A DNA stretch of 64,000 bases from an uncultured Bryobacterales bacterium. GTDB lineage: Bacteria; Acidobacteriota; Terriglobia; Bryobacterales; UBA6623. How positions within the stretch are numbered: position 1 is the stretch's first letter; every line of letters begins with the position of its first letter. Under the pieces are notes generated by a model. It had not been told where the DNA came from and did no database searches. It was given only the letters and a program-made list of their open reading frames with translations. This document shows, piece by piece, positions 9,843 to 18,774 of this stretch. The stretch covers positions 62,001-126,000 of the forward strand of contig CATOTH010000008.1 in the NCBI GenBank assembly GCA_951813065.1. The letters run 5' to 3'. Both the position numbers and the translations under genes were made by a program.

Positions 9843-10088
9843 ATGAGCAGCGTCCGGACGAGCGTTGACATCCCGCGCGACCTGCATCGACAGTTGCGTG
9901 AAGCTGCCGCGAGGCAGGGCTGCTCCATTCGTCAGTTGATCCTCGAGAGCATTGAGAGGCTAGTGACCGAAGCGGCTGGGCAGCGACCAGGCAGACGGCT
10001 GTCCCTCGAGCCCGCACCGATCTCTTCACGAGGGCATGTGTTCGAGTTGTCGGCTGATCAGATTCATGAGCTCATTGAGTTTCCCTGA
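9843..10088 (+). CDS. Ribbon-helix-helix antitoxin, VapB-like
   Basis: An 81-residue protein, MSSVRTSVDIPRDLHRQLREAA, with the beta-strand plus two helices of ribbon-helix-helix antitoxins in its first 45 residues. The C-terminal part (RGHVFELSADQIHELIEF) should bind the toxin. The start is ATG 9843; a longer upstream frame has no homology. Its 3' end overlaps the toxin start by 23 bases. The antitoxin looks intact although its toxin partner does not. Confidence 0.78.
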   Translation: MSSVRTSVDIPRDLHRQLREAAARQGCSIRQLILESIERLVTEAAGQRPGRRLSLEPAPISSRGHVFELSADQIHELIEFP

Positions 10089-10482
10089 CATCAACGTGTG
10101 GCTCGCTCTCTTGGTCGAAGACCACAGGCATAGGTCTCCCGCGTTGGGTTGGTGGCGGGCAGACCAGTCTGACCGGATAGCATTCTCTCGTCTTATTCAG
10201 ATCGGTGTGTTGCGCGTTCTGACCACCGCCGCAGCCATGAACGACCGGCCCCTCAGAATGGCCGAGGCGTGGTCCGCGCATGACCATTTGTACCTGGACG
10301 ACCGGGTTGTTTTCCTGCCTGAGCCGACGGCGATCGAGCGAAGTTGTCGTCAGGCGGCTCGCTCGGGTCGAGCCTCTCCCAAGCTTTGAGCAGATGCCTG
10401 TTTGGTCGCATTCGCAGACGTTGCCGGCGCCGAACTGGTGACGTTCGACCAGGCACTGTTCAAGCGTCCCAAGAGGAGTTGA
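10066..10482 (+). pseudogene. VapC PIN-domain toxin with a premature stop
   Basis: The PIN domain begins MSSLSFPDINVWLALLVEDH (first catalytic Asp in FPDIN) and carries FSRLIQIGVLRVLT. TGA at 10387-10389 stops translation after SPKL. The same frame then continues without another stop as ADACLVAFADVAG and LVTFDQALF to TGA 10480-10482, exactly the C-terminus expected; the stop sits where relatives have Trp, so a TGG to TGA change is likely. The lost part holds the later conserved acidic residues of the active site, so the 107-residue product should be inactive. Confidence 0.83.
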
Positions 10483-10603
10483 CTGTTCGCGTGACTACTG
10501 GCTGTTGGGTCCTCGTTGGGTAGCGTTCACGACTTAGCTCGGGCTGTTAGCAGATCGGCGTTGACCGGCACCCTTCCAGATCGGGCCGAGTAGTTGGCCC
10601 GCC

Positions 10604-12946
10604 CTACGTTCGTACCCGGAGCATGAGGTAAGTGCCGCCAATGGCGAAGAGAAGGCAGGGCGCCCATGCCGCCACCGGAGGCTGGAGTTGGCCGGTGCGG
10701 CCCAGTTGCTCGGCCAATGCGTTGGATGCGTAGTAGGTGACGATCAAGCCCAAGCCGAAACAGACGGGCCACATCGTGCCTCGCGTGCCCATCTGCATTG
10801 CAAAGGGAATCGCCAGCAGCGCCATTGAGAACGCGAAGAGGGGGAAAGCCAGTTTCTTGTGCAGCTGCACCTGGAGGCGGATCGTGTCAAATCCGCTCTG
10901 CGTCAGGTCCAGGATGTAGGCCTGCAACTGTGCCAGGTTCATTTGCTGGTCATTGCGGTCGCGTTTCAAGAAATAGTCCGGCGGCTCGATGATGCTGGGG
11001 AACGCTCGCTCCTGAAAGGTCTCGAAAGTCGTAGTTTCAATGCCGTTGAAGTCGCGCACCCATCCGTTCACGAAGACCCACGTCTCACTCGACGAGTCCC
11101 AACGGGACTGCTGGGCATATATTTGACGGCGCAGTTCGAACGGTTCGCGGCGCAACTCGTAGACACTGATTCCCGAAAAGACTTTGGCGTTGGAATCGAA
11201 GGCGCGGTGGTAGAAGATGCGGTCCCGCATGCCGAATGTCCATTGCCGGTCGGGTCTGAGGTAAGTTCTCGGCGGACGGCCCTTGATCTCGTCGCGTAAT
11301 GCGTCCTGACGTCGGTTCGCTTCCGGGAGGTACGACTCCTCCAAGGCGAAGAGGCCACCGCTGAGACCGGCCGATACCAGTAGAACGGGTAGTGCAAGTC
11401 GGTAAAGGCTAACGCCGCATGCCCTGAATGCGGTGAGTTCGTGCTGTTTCGAGAGCAGTCCGAAACAGACCAGCGTTGCAACCATCACCGCCAAGGGAGC
11501 CGTGTTGTAGACCAAGAACGGAGTGAGGTAGTACAGGTAAGGCACGAACCGCCCGACCCGGTCCCGGGCTAGCATGTCATTCAGCAATTCGAAGAAGGAG
11601 AAAACGTACCAGATCGCGATGAACGCGACTAGGAAGACGGCTAGGTAGAACAGAAACTTGCGTAGCACGTAGCGGTCAACCACGGGAACGAGCAAGTTGA
11701 TAGGGCCACGAATTGAACCGCCATTCTGTGCGCTGGTGCCAGCGACGATCCTACGTTTCAATCGACGGATCCTCTTGACGGGCCGGCTAAGCCAGCCTGC
11801 CTGCCCAACTCTTCGCTGGGCCTGAACAGGTGTATCGATCCGGCGCAGCAGAAGCGCAGCGAGAATTGCAAGGGCTCCGTTGGCGGACCATGCGGCAACG
11901 TCAGGCGGTAATGTCGCCTGCTCGGCCAAGGCCGTGCCTGCCAGCGAGATCATCCAGTAAGCGAAACAAAGCAGCATCGCGAGTATGACTCCCGCTGATC
12001 TGCCGGTATTCCGGGCCGACACCACGAGCGGCAAACCGGCCAAGGGCAGAATCAAACAGGCGAATGGCAGCGCGAACCGTCCGTGCAGCAGCAGGCCGGC
12101 TTGCGGGTCGCCGCCTTGCTCTGCCTCGCGCATCAGCGCGCGTGTGCTCAAACTGTCGTAGTGTTTGGCGGCGGGGTCAAACTGCCTAGGGCGAGCTTGC
12201 AGGACTTGGTCGGCGCTCTCGGATCGGACAGCGAGATATCGTTCCGGGTCGCTTGATTGCTCGTAGGTCGTAGTCAGCGGAAACCGGACCTGGATTCTGT
12301 TCTGCTCGGGCCTGGGCTGGACGAAGGCCTCGGATGCCAAGGTGATCCGTGGCCCGTCAACCGCCGCGTTGAAACCGCTGATCGAACCCCGTACCCCTGG
12401 CGAGCGCATGTCGGCCATGAAGATTCCCTGCCAGTGCACCCCCTCGCCGGGTAGCACGTCCTGCACCCAGATGACGTGTTCCGGGAAGTCCTCGATGAAC
12501 ACTCGGGGCTTGACCTCCGAACCGGCCAACTGAATTCGGAACGACTCGGCAATGCGAACTTGCTCCCGGAGAGACCAGGGTGTGAGCCACAGGGTTGTTG
12601 CCGCGCAGGCAGAGAAACCGATGAGCGCAGCGAGCGTCACCGGACCCGCCAGCCTGCGACCTCGCACTCCGCAGGCCGTCATCGCCAAGACCTCGTTATC
12701 GCTGGATAGCCGTCCGACCGCTACGAGGATACCCGTCAGGACTCCCATGGGGACTGTGAAAGGGAAGGCTTGCGGGATCGTCAGGGCGAGCAGGCGCAGC
12801 ATCTCGGATGCAGGTGCTCCACGCCCGACGAGTAGCTCCATCACTGGCTCGACGCGCTGGAGGAAAAGCACGAGCGTGAACAGAAGTGTTCCGACCAGCG
12901 ATGCGGCAGCTACTTCGCGGAAGACGTAACGGTGCAGGATGCGCAC
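10604..12946 (-). CDS. LptF-LptG fusion, LPS export permease
   Basis: About 780 residues with two YjgP/YjgQ permease modules in one chain. The first (VRILHRYVFREVAAASLVGTLLF, then PQAFPFTVPMGVLTGIL) corresponds to one subunit; the second starts near residue 430 (VVDRYVLRKFLFYLAVFLVAFIAIW) and ends with the last three helices. In Escherichia coli LptF and LptG are separate inner-membrane proteins that with ATPase LptB2 drive lipopolysaccharide to the outer membrane. Each half has the N-terminal helices, a beta-jellyroll periplasmic region and C-terminal helices. GTG at 12946 is chosen because homology begins there; 34 upstream codons match nothing. No LptB lies nearby. Confidence 0.9.
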   Translation of the reverse strand: MRILHRYVFREVAAASLVGTLLFTLVLFLQRVEPVMELLVGRGAPASEMLRLLALTIPQAFPFTVPMGVLTGILVAVGRLSSDNEVLAMTACGVRGRRLAGPVTLAALIGFSACAATTLWLTPWSLREQVRIAESFRIQLAGSEVKPRVFIEDFPEHVIWVQDVLPGEGVHWQGIFMADMRSPGVRGSISGFNAAVDGPRITLASEAFVQPRPEQNRIQVRFPLTTTYEQSSDPERYLAVRSESADQVLQARPRQFDPAAKHYDSLSTRALMREAEQGGDPQAGLLLHGRFALPFACLILPLAGLPLVVSARNTGRSAGVILAMLLCFAYWMISLAGTALAEQATLPPDVAAWSANGALAILAALLLRRIDTPVQAQRRVGQAGWLSRPVKRIRRLKRRIVAGTSAQNGGSIRGPINLLVPVVDRYVLRKFLFYLAVFLVAFIAIWYVFSFFELLNDMLARDRVGRFVPYLYYLTPFLVYNTAPLAVMVATLVCFGLLSKQHELTAFRACGVSLYRLALPVLLVSAGLSGGLFALEESYLPEANRRQDALRDEIKGRPPRTYLRPDRQWTFGMRDRIFYHRAFDSNAKVFSGISVYELRREPFELRRQIYAQQSRWDSSSETWVFVNGWVRDFNGIETTTFETFQERAFPSIIEPPDYFLKRDRNDQQMNLAQLQAYILDLTQSGFDTIRLQVQLHKKLAFPLFAFSMALLAIPFAMQMGTRGTMWPVCFGLGLIVTYYASNALAEQLGRTGQLQPPVAAWAPCLLFAIGGTYLMLRVRT

Positions 12947-13340
12947 GTCAATGGCGCCGAAAACGGCTTGAGACTCATTATCACAGCCCGGACGGGCAAC
13001 TTCAGGCCACGAGGCCGATGTGCGAAGGGGGTGGACTGTTCGGCGCACTCGACCTCAGTTCGAGAGGAGCGGAACGCTGGGCTCAACCTCACGTTCCGTA
13101 TTTGCCAAGCACCCGTCCCTTGAGCGGCATTGTCGTGAATTCGCGAAGGGATGGTTTTTCTGGTCCGGCCAGACGGGACCAGTTTCCGATTGACGGAGGG
13201 GCTGTGCTTCCGTGACCCTTTGCGTCGCGCTCGCAGCTCGGAGGCGGCGAGAAATTGTGGTATGCCCCCGTCTTCACGGCCACCGAAGGCTTGCTGGAGG
13301 CGGTGACGCCGCTGCTGTCGGCCTTGGCGGCAGGGACCGC
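12947..13340. other. Intergenic/degenerate stretch
   Basis: About 390 bases between lptFG and the DUF4153 relic. Short frames on both strands show no recognisable family. It may hold the eroded 3' end of the DUF4153 gene. Confidence 0.35.
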
Positions 13341-14790
13341 GGAAACGGGTGACTACGCGCCGTCGACGGGCATTGCGACCACCCTCGACGCCGGCGAAAC
13401 CACTGGCATGGCGCCACGCCGATTCGGAAGAGGACCTGCGCGATCTTGCCCGCCAATTGCCGCGCGCGTCTTCCCATCAGCGACTGGCCAAGTGCACCAC
13501 CGAAGCCGCAGTGAGGGAAGTTGGAGCGGACAAGTCAGGGGCCGGTGCTGGCGATCACCGAGGAGATCCTTTTGCTTCTCCACGTCGAGAGCCGCGTGGA
13601 TTTCACTCCCGTAGGCAAGGTAGTTCCCTCGACATCGTCCTGGCCGGCGCAGTCTTGGCAGACCTCGGTTTCGCGGGCCGCGTCGACACGGACCTCGACA
13701 GCCTCACGCTGATCGACCCCCTGCTGTTGGGTGACGATCTGCCCGACCCCACGCTGGCTGAGATCGTGGCGGACGCCTCGTCCGAGGCAGGCCGAGCCGC
13801 CGGAGAGCAGCGCGGTCAGCGCATTGCACGGCTCGGTCACTCCGTGCTGCGCCAGCCGCGGCAGGACGGCGATCCAGAACCTGGGGGCGTACCGCTCGAC
13901 CCACTCGCTGGGGACGGAGCTCTCCCGTGCGGGGTGCAGTAGGACGAGAGATGCGATGCCAGCCGCCACCAGCGCCGCCACCATCAAGCCAATCCGACCG
14001 CCGGCCAATCCGAGAGGACGAGCACCCCCAGGGAATACGCGGTGCGCACCACGAAGTAGAGGCAGACCAGGGGGATGAGCACCAAGGCGAAGGCGCGGAT
14101 GCCAACCGGGTAATGGCCCACCCGGTCGAGTGCTTCAACGTCGAGTGGACCTCCCGCGAGCGCGAACCGGGTCTGGAACACGACGCCGAAATCCGATGAA
14201 GACGGGACAGTAGGCTGCGGACGCGACATCGACTGTGAATTGGGTGTCGAGCCCGTCCAAGGCGGCGGCTAGGGTGGCGAGGATCCCCCACGTGCAGACG
14301 GCGCCGAGCAGGAGGCGCAGAGCGAGCACCCGGTTGAAGCGTCAGAACCAGATCGTCTCTGGGCGGCCCACGTAGGTCGTGGCCGTGAGCCCCAAGGTCA
14401 GCGAGCTGAACAGATGGACGGGTTGAAGTCCCGTGCCCGCGTCCGTCCACGCCTCCGAACACCAGAAGAACGCGATCAGAATCAGTGTGATCTGGACCGC
14501 CAGCAGCCAGGCTTTCGCACCGGTCAGTCTTCACCTCTCAGCAGCCAGGCGGACACGGAGAAACAGTGGGAGTCCGAGTGCCGCGGAGGCCAGCATTCGC
14601 AGCTAGGCGTCTGGCTCCTCCGGCCCGCCAAGGAACATGGTCGCGGCACCGCTCGCCACCACGGCGGACAGAAGAACAAACGGAAACCGGCAGGCCGCCA
14701 TCGCCACCGCATGGACCATGCATCGCAGAGCATCAAGCGCCGCCCCTTCATGCGTCGCTCCCGCCAACCGGCGGTGCCGGCGATTGTTCC
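13340..14790 (-). pseudogene. DUF4153 multi-pass membrane protein, heavily decayed
   Basis: No single frame covers this region, but minus-strand frames read consecutively give the DUF4153 pattern. From the 5' end: AACRFPFVLLSAVVASGAA near 14690, ASAALGLPLFLRVRLAAER near 14560, WLLAVQITLILIAFFW near 14500, then ALVLIPLVCLYFVVRTAYSL with VLVLSDWPAVG near 14030, and SLVLLHPARESSVPSEW with VLPRLAQHGVTEPCNAL near 13900. Those last two blocks match the C-terminal LLHP.RE and YGVTE motifs of the family. Several frameshifts and stops separate the blocks, so the gene is dead. The family is an inner-membrane protein of unknown role. Confidence 0.72.
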
Positions 14791-14818
14791 CCGACCGGGC
14801 TCAATTGTCAACCCACTC

Positions 14819-14827
14819 CCCTACCAA
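14819..14827. repeat. Target-site duplication, left copy (CCCTACCAA)
   Basis: Nine bases directly outside the left inverted repeat of the ISKra4-like element, repeated at 16662-16670. Confidence 0.85.
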
Positions 14828-14880
14828 GGGTGCGCGACATTTCTGTGAATAAGGCGCTACGCTTCTGAGCGGGCCTGCCA

Positions 14881-14909
14881 TGTCTGAGTGTCTGTAATAC
14901 ACTCAGACA
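14881..14909. promoter_or_regulatory. 10-bp perfect inverted repeat before the transposase
   Basis: TGTCTGAGTG at 14881-14890 and CACTCAGACA at 14900-14909 with a 9-base spacer, ending 11 bases before the transposase start. It could be an operator or an mRNA hairpin that limits transposase expression. Confidence 0.55.
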
Positions 14910-14920
14910 AAGGAGCGCCT

Positions 14921-15628
14921 ATGTCCGAACCCCTGCCCAACCTCGAATCGCGCCGTTCCCAGATCCTGCTCGAAATCGCCCACCTCGGCGACTTCCGGCG
15001 CGGTTCGGTGCATGCCGCCTTCCGCCGCTGCGGCAAGCCCAACTGCGCCTGCGCCAGCGACGACCATCCCGGCCACGGTCCCCAGGTCCGCCTCTCCTTC
15101 AAGCGCCACGGCAAGACCGTCCAGCAGACGCTCTCCGACCCCGCCCAGATCCGCAAGGCTGAGCGCGAGGTGGCCGCCTTCCGCAGCTTCCAGCAGCTCA
15201 GCGCCGAACTGGTCGCGGTCAATGAGCGCATCTGCCAGCTGCGCCCGCCGGCGACCCAGGATCTGGAGCCCGCCTCCGCAGCGCCGAAAAAAAACGCTAC
15301 GCACGATCCAGAACGCCGTCCAGGCCGAGGTCGCGAGCCTGCTGAGAGTGATCGTCAACGCCCGGCGCAAGCTCGGCGCGGTCGACCTCGAAGCCTTGGA
15401 ACTGGCGACCCGCACAGCCCTGCACAGGGCCGGGGCGCGGCTGCTGGAGGCGCTGCTGGAGGACACCGCCGACGAGCACCAGCCGCCGCTGTGCACCTGT
15501 GGCAACCCCATGCGCTGCGAGGGGCCACGCCCCAAGCAATTGGTCAGCCTGCTCGGCACAGTGAGCCTGCGACGGCCCTACTATCACTGCCGGCACTGCT
15601 GGCGGGGCGTGGCCCCGCTCGACCGTGA
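14921..15628 (+). CDS. ISKra4-type upstream frame (DUF6788-like N-terminal part of the transposase)
   Basis: ATG 14921 follows AAAGGAG with good spacing. The frame encodes HLGDFRRGSVHAAFRRCGKPNCACA, the Cys-rich N-terminal module found before ISKra4 transposases, with two or three Cys that may bind zinc. Homology stops at the A8 run (15287-15294); beyond it this frame gives low-complexity Arg/Pro-rich sequence while the transposase continues in the next frame. The meaningful product is therefore either about 125 residues or, after slippage, a fusion with the downstream frame. Confidence 0.7.
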   Translation: MSEPLPNLESRRSQILLEIAHLGDFRRGSVHAAFRRCGKPNCACASDDHPGHGPQVRLSFKRHGKTVQQTLSDPAQIRKAEREVAAFRSFQQLSAELVAVNERICQLRPPATQDLEPASAAPKKNATHDPERRPGRGREPAESDRQRPAQARRGRPRSLGTGDPHSPAQGRGAAAGGAAGGHRRRAPAAAVHLWQPHALRGATPQAIGQPARHSEPATALLSLPALLAGRGPARP

Positions 15629-16637
15629 CCTCGACATCGAGGGCACGCAGTACTCCCCGGGCGTGCGCCGTCTGCTCGCCGTGGTCGGCGGCGAAACCGC
15701 GTTCGCGCGCGGTCGCGTGCTGCTGGCAGAGCTGACGGGCGTCGAGGTGACCGTCAAGGCGGTCGAGCGGCAGGCCCGCGCGATCGGCGCCGACGTGGCG
15801 GCGCGGGCTGAGTCGGACCGCCTCCAAGCGGCCCTGCGGGGCTTCCCGCCCCAGCCGGGCGAGCCCCTGGGCACGCTCTACATCGAAATGGACGGCACCG
15901 GCATTCCGGTCACCGCCGCAACCTCCGCTGGCCGCCCCGGCAAAGACGGCGCCCCGGCGCGCACCCGCGAGGTCAAGCTGGGCTGTGTCTTCACGCAGAC
16001 CGCTCTGGACGCCGAGGGCCGACCGGTCCGGGACGCGCGCTCGACCACCTACACGGGCGCGATCGAGAACGCCAAGGCCTTCGGGCTGCGCATCTACCAC
16101 GAGGCCTGGCGGCGCGGCCTGCACCGCGCCCAGCGCCACGTCGTGATCGGGGACGGCGCGGCATGGATCTGGAATGTGAGCCACAGCTACTTCCCCGACG
16201 CCATCGAGATCGTCGACATTTACCACGCCCGCGAGCATCTGTGGGAGCTGAGCCGCCAGCTGTTCCCGCTGGACCGCAAGCAACGCCGGCACTGGGTGCG
16301 CCGACGCCAGAAGCAGCTCGACGAGGGTCGCATCGAGCATTTGGTCCGCTCACTGCGAGGCATCCAGGCCGAGACACCCGAACTGGCCGAGACGCTGCGG
16401 ACCCAAGCCGCCTACTTCGAGGGGCATGCCGAGCGCATGCGCTACGCCGAGTTCCGCCGCCAAGGTCTCTTTGTCGGCTCGGGAGTGATTGAGGCGGGCT
16501 GCCGGACAGTGGGCGGCCGTCTGAAGCGCTCGGGGATGTTCTGGACCGTGGACGGAGCCAATGCGATCACTGCCCTCCGCTGCGCCCATCTCTCCAACCG
16601 CTTCGACGACTACTGGGAAGACCGGGCCGCAGCGTAG
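15295..16637 (+). CDS. ISKra4-family transposase, main frame
   Basis: From the A8 run the frame reads TLRTIQNAVQAEVASLL onward for about 445 residues. Features: a zinc-ribbon-like CTCGNPMRCEG with YYHCRHC, then a DDE nuclease with YIEMDGTGIPV, VIGDGAAWIWN with YHAREHLWELS, and GSGVIEAGCRTVGGRLKRSGMFW. The frame is open further upstream to 15012 but that part is a shadow of the first frame. Reaching it from the upstream frame needs a net +1 shift at A8, by ribosomal frameshifting or transcriptional slippage. The sequence looks intact. Confidence 0.9.
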
Positions 16638-16661
16638 GTTTCACAGAATTGTCGCGCACCC

Positions 16662-16670
16662 CCCTACCAA
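16662..16670. repeat. Target-site duplication, right copy (CCCTACCAA)
   Basis: Identical to 14819-14827; marks the right edge of the ISKra4-like element. Confidence 0.85.
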
Positions 16671-16685
16671 TCTTGTGTATGAGAC

Positions 16686-16719
16686 TTGCTTGGTCCGGTC
16701 AATCAGACTAGAATAGTCT
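16686..16719 (+). promoter_or_regulatory. Predicted promoter with overlapping palindrome before VapBC
   Basis: TTGCTT (16686-16691), a 17-base spacer and TAGAAT (16709-16714) form a plausible sigma-70 promoter. AGACTA-GAA-TAGTCT (16705-16719) is a perfect inverted repeat spanning the -10 box, as expected for autorepression by the antitoxin. Confidence 0.5.
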
Positions 16720-16721
16720 CA

Positions 16722-17003
16722 ATGACAACCGCGTCGATTTCCGAGTTGAAGGCGAATCTATCCCGTTACGTCAATGAGGTTCGTCGTGGTGGCGAGGTCC
16801 AGATCCTCGATCGCGGGACGCCCGTTGCAAGACTTGTTCCCGCAACTGCCGGAAATGATCCGAAGGCACTTGAGAGGCTGGTCAGTCAAGGATTAATCAG
16901 GCCGGGCAGGAGTGATCCGGCCGAGGTTCTCAAAAAGCCCCCTCTCGAGCTTCCAGTGAGCATTTTGGATGCGCTACTCGAAGATCGGGAGGATCGGCTG
17001 TGA
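16722..17003 (+). CDS. Phd/YefM-type antitoxin
   Basis: A 93-residue protein, MTTASISELKANLSRYVNEV followed by RRGGEVQILDRGTPVARLVP, the canonical Phd/YefM N-terminal dimer and DNA-binding region. ATG 16722 is preferred over an in-frame upstream codon at 16686, because the promoter-like palindrome occupies that space. The last 4 bases overlap the toxin start (GTGA). The C-terminal PPLELPVSILDALLEDRED resembles toxin-binding tails. Confidence 0.9.
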   Translation: MTTASISELKANLSRYVNEVRRGGEVQILDRGTPVARLVPATAGNDPKALERLVSQGLIRPGRSDPAEVLKKPPLELPVSILDALLEDREDRL

Positions 17004-17422
17004 AGTACTGGGACGCGTCCGCACTCGTGCCGCTGTTAGTGTCAGAACAGGGTAGCAACGCCTCGCTTGAATGGGTAGGTCGGGATGGGCAGATCGTTAC
17101 ATGGCTGTGGACTCGAATTGAAGTGGCAGCTGCGATTGAGCGTCGGACGAGAGAAGGTGCACTGTCTCGTTCGCAGCGTCGCCAGGTCCTTGCCCAGTTG
17201 GACGCACTTGCCGAGAGATGGAACGAGGTGACCGATGCGCTCGCTGTACGTTCCCGAGCAATCAAGTTGCTGGCACGCCATCCGATCCGCGCCGCTGATG
17301 CCGGTCAGCTTGGTGCAGCATTGTTAGTCCAGGACCAGGTGGCGGGCTCCTTGGAGTTCGTCTGTTTCGACAAAAGACTGTCGCTGGCGGCCGAGTTGGA
17401 GGGTCTGCAAGTCCTTCCCTAG
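17000..17422 (+). CDS. PIN-domain toxin, VapC family
   Basis: A 140-residue PIN protein starting at GTG 17000. Active-site acids: Asp5 (KYWDASALVPLL), Glu in WTRIEVAAAIERR, Asp in IRAADAGQLGAALL and Asp in VCFDKRLSLAA. All expected positions are present, so it is probably functional. It sits directly beyond the ISKra4-like element, coupled to the preceding antitoxin. Confidence 0.9.
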   Translation: MKYWDASALVPLLVSEQGSNASLEWVGRDGQIVTWLWTRIEVAAAIERRTREGALSRSQRRQVLAQLDALAERWNEVTDALAVRSRAIKLLARHPIRAADAGQLGAALLVQDQVAGSLEFVCFDKRLSLAAELEGLQVLP

Positions 17423-17570
17423 GATAGTTTCCCGGCTAGGTCACAACGGGCTGAACCACGCCCAAACCAGCATCCGATGGGGTGATTGCCGAATAGGACC
17501 CCATGAGACCGTCACAATCGCGGAAGTCTCCGTCGAAACCAAGTCACCTCGGCGAGCGATTGCCACTCGG

Positions 17571-18480
17571 CTAGCTGTAGTCACCCGAGCGGTGGGCTAA
17601 GCCAGCACGGCCCGCAGTACCGTCCCTCCAATCGTCAGTGAGTCTGAAGTCTTGCCCACCATGCCGGTAGGTCACGCGTTCGTGATCAACACCCATGCAG
17701 AGGGGGACGGTCGCCTGCAGGTCGTGGATATGCACCGGATCGTCTTCCGCCCTCAGGCCCAGTTCGTCCGTGCGCCCTATGATCTGGCCACCTTTGACGC
17801 CGCCGCCGGCCAGCCGCACGCTGAAGCCGTCTGGATGGTGATCCCGCCCAATTCTGGCCGGATCGGGTGGAGTGCGGCAATCCGCCAAGGAGATGCGCCC
17901 GAATTCCCCAGCCCAGATGATCAGCGTCTCGTCCAGCAGGTCCCGCTGCTTGAGATCCTTCACCAAGGTCGCCACTTGCTGGTCCGTGGTTCGAAGCTTC
18001 TGGCTGAGGCCCTGGTCCAAGTTCGAATGATGGCCCCATTGGGCGTGCTGGTTCAGCACGAACCGCACAGCGCGCTCAATCAAGCGGCCCGCCAAAAGAC
18101 AGGTCGTGCCATAGTCCATCGTCGGAGTATTGCCCGTACATCTCGAGAACCGGCACTGGCTCATCCAAAATGTCGATCAGGTGCGGCGCCGATGCTGCAT
18201 CCGAAACGCCAATTCATAGGACTCGACGCGCACCGCAATCTCTTGATCCCCAGTCCGAGCGAGGTGCTCGCGGTTGAGTTCGCGGATCAAGTCAAGGTCG
18301 GCTCGCTGCATCTCTGGCGTGACGCCAGATGGGTTGGACAAATGCAGGATCGTATCGCCCTCGCTGCGTAACAAGACGCCTGGGTAGTTCGAAGGGAGGA
18401 ATCCGTCGTTCCAATTGCCGGTGCTGCCCCGGATACGTGTGCCTGCAGACGACGGTGCTCGGTATGCAAACGCTACGGGG
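17571..18480 (-). pseudogene. DUF1501 family protein, truncated and frameshifted
   Basis: Three minus-strand frames together give the C-terminal two thirds of a DUF1501 (sulfatase-fold) protein. 5' block: NWNDGFLPSNYPGVLLRSEG and DTILHLSNPSGVTPEMQ with ELAFRMQ (about 18430-18180). Middle block in another frame: HLIDILDEPVPVLEMYG (about 18175-18110). 3' block: LIERAVRFVLNQHAQWGHHSNLD..., ETLIIWAGEFGRISLAD, GRDHHPDGFSVRLAGGGVKGG and DFRLTD, ending at 17571. The N-terminal third, including the leader, is absent. DUF1501 proteins are usually exported and paired with DUF1553/DUF1549 proteins in Planctomycetes and Acidobacteria; none is seen here. Confidence 0.87.
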
Positions 18481-18600
18481 TCCCTGACCGAGATGGCGCT
18501 GGGTGCAGAATACCGGGCTAGTTCCGCTTGGCGCCTGCGTTAACTGTGACGGATCGCTGGGTCATGCACCTGACCTGCCTGCTATCATGCGATTGAACGA

Positions 18601-18675
18601 GGCGCTATCGTCTAAGGGTTAGGACAGAGCCCTCTCAAGGCTCAGATCGGGGTTCGAATCCCCGTAGCGCTACCA
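18601..18675 (+). tRNA. tRNA-Glu (anticodon CTC)
   Basis: Complete cloverleaf with encoded CCA. The anticodon stem GAGCC/GGCUC encloses loop CUCUCAA, anticodon CUC. The D-arm GUCUAAGGGUUAGGAC is characteristic of tRNA-Glu; the T-arm is GGGG-UUCGAAU-CCCC. The acceptor pairs GGCGCUA with UAGCGCU, with one G-U at the end. Confidence 0.95.
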
Positions 18676-18774
18676 ATTCCTCCTGGCATAGCTTCCCTCT
18701 ACGGATCTGTTCGTGTATCGGAGCGCGGGGCTGATCGCCACTGAGAACCTCGCCGGGATCGCAGGGAAGGTCAA

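Larger units (their letters stand above)
14828..16661 (+). mobile_element. ISKra4-family insertion sequence, complete
   Basis: A 1.83-kb element bounded by 22-bp inverted repeats at 14828-14849 and 16640-16661 (21 of 22 match; they begin GGGTGCGCGACA) and flanked by 9-bp direct repeats CCCTACCAA. It encodes a short upstream frame and a large transposase frame joined over an A8 run. The intact ends and clean duplication indicate a recent insertion, between the decayed DUF4153 gene and a VapBC pair. Confidence 0.9.

Noticed and set aside
15297-16340. A 347-codon frame antisense to the ISKra4-type transposase
   Set aside because: Shadow of a clearly coding GC-rich gene; no recognisable motif.
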